DNA of 6,355 bases from an uncultured Clostridia bacterium. GTDB taxonomy: Bacteria > Bacillota > Clostridia > Oscillospirales > Ruminococcaceae. The position numbers and the translations under genes are program-made. Below, in pieces: positions 6,011-6,355 of this stretch. The stretch's first letter is position 1. Each line of letters starts with the position of its first letter. The stretch is taken from positions 1 through 6,355 of the forward strand of contig CALMXN010000349.1 in the NCBI GenBank assembly GCA_937871145.1. The letters are read 5' to 3'. The notes beneath the pieces are model-generated. The model was given only the letters and a program-made list of their open reading frames with translations, ran no database searches and was not told the origin of the DNA.

Positions 6011-6355
6011 ATGAAATCAAAATTATTTAAATCATATAAGTTTCACCTTGATACAGTTTTAGGAATGTATATTGGCGCTTTAGTATGTATACTTATGGCG
6101 ACATATGAGTATTATGCATATACGCATCTTGGCGCAAGTACAGAAGGCTTCTTTGATATCAGTGTATTTTCATCAATATTTTTCCCTTGTATGTTGGTTG
6201 CGTTATTAAAAGATAAAAAGAATTATCTGATAGCAAATGGAATTTCAAGAAAGAACATATACATTTCTCAGATATTATCTATGTTGTCAATATTACCAGC
6301 CATAGCAGTTATGATTGTTGCCGAGATCGGAAGAGCGTCGTGTAGGGAAAGAGTG
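6011..6355 (+). CDS. Second ABC permease subunit, truncated by adapter at the right edge
   Basis: The open frame starts at the ATG 6011 with AGGTGA at 6001-6006, 11 bases after the previous stop, and continues to the window edge without a stop. Only 104 residues (to base 6322) are genuine. They begin MKSKLFKSYKFHLDTVLGMY, similar to the first permease (MKFSKAFKYQLNDVKTSLMS), with hydrophobic segments at about 18-32, 48-66 and 86-104 and the shared motif IANGISRKNIYIS (74-86). The last 11 residues, EIGRASCRERV, are translated sequencing adapter and must be removed from any product. The protein is the likely partner of the preceding permease. Its full length cannot be known from this window. 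Confidence 0.88.
   Translation, partial: MKSKLFKSYKFHLDTVLGMYIGALVCILMATYEYYAYTHLGASTEGFFDISVFSSIFFPCMLVALLKDKKNYLIANGISRKNIYISQILSMLSILPAIAVMIVAEIGRASCRERV
6324..6355 (+). other. Illumina TruSeq adapter sequence (contamination)
   Basis: All 32 terminal bases match the TruSeq universal adapter reverse complement, beginning AGATCGGAAGAGC and ending AGGGAAAGAGTG. This is not genomic DNA. The true insert ends at 6323. It is translated in the permease frame as EIGRASCRERV. Confidence 0.98.

Noticed and set aside
1..6355. CRISPR arrays, tRNA or rRNA genes, transposases, riboswitches
   Set aside because: I found no direct repeats with spacers, no structured RNA signature and no transposase motifs. 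Intergenic stretches are under 200 bases and are explained by promoters and a terminator.

Overview
The window looks like an assembled contig from a low-GC Gram-positive bacterium, probably a member of the Clostridia and possibly a gut Ruminococcaceae/Oscillospiraceae-like organism. The basis is an AT-rich sequence with strong purine-rich ribosome binding sites, a formate-tetrahydrofolate ligase, a SEDS-family cell-wall polymerase, and a GntR/YtrA-type ABC operon of clostridial style. The taxon is inferred from gene style and not from a search.

Layout. Positions 1-2500 hold a leftward operon: fhs (formate-tetrahydrofolate ligase), then a 68-aa DUF6440-like protein, then a maltose/galactoside-type sugar O-acetyltransferase that runs off the left edge. 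Positions 2501-2694 are a divergent promoter region, with an extended -10 for fhs on the minus strand and a TTGCGT-N17-TATAAT promoter on the plus strand. Positions 2695-3834 encode a RodA/FtsW-type SEDS protein, followed by a clear Rho-independent terminator. Positions 3897-3947 hold a near-consensus promoter with an inverted repeat across its -10. Downstream is a rightward four-gene operon: a YtrA-type GntR repressor with a GTG start, an ABC ATPase (ATGA overlap), a six-helix permease, and a second related permease cut by the right edge.

How the genes work together. The right-hand operon is a self-contained, probably autoregulated ABC export or stress-response system. One ATPase would serve two paralogous membrane subunits. 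The left-hand operon starts with one-carbon metabolism (fhs); the small protein and the acetyltransferase have no evident functional link to it. The SEDS gene is monocistronic.

Sequence integrity is the main message. Both ends and one internal site carry signs of library or assembly artefacts. The first 48 bases are a fold-back inverted copy of 116-163. The last 32 bases are Illumina TruSeq adapter, read through as the peptide EIGRASCRERV. An exact 11-base piece of the same adapter lies inside fhs, where the conserved SLGP motif is changed to SSDL. I see no convincing novel biological system. The most useful biological leads are the operator dyad and the atypical YtrB-like ATPase motifs.
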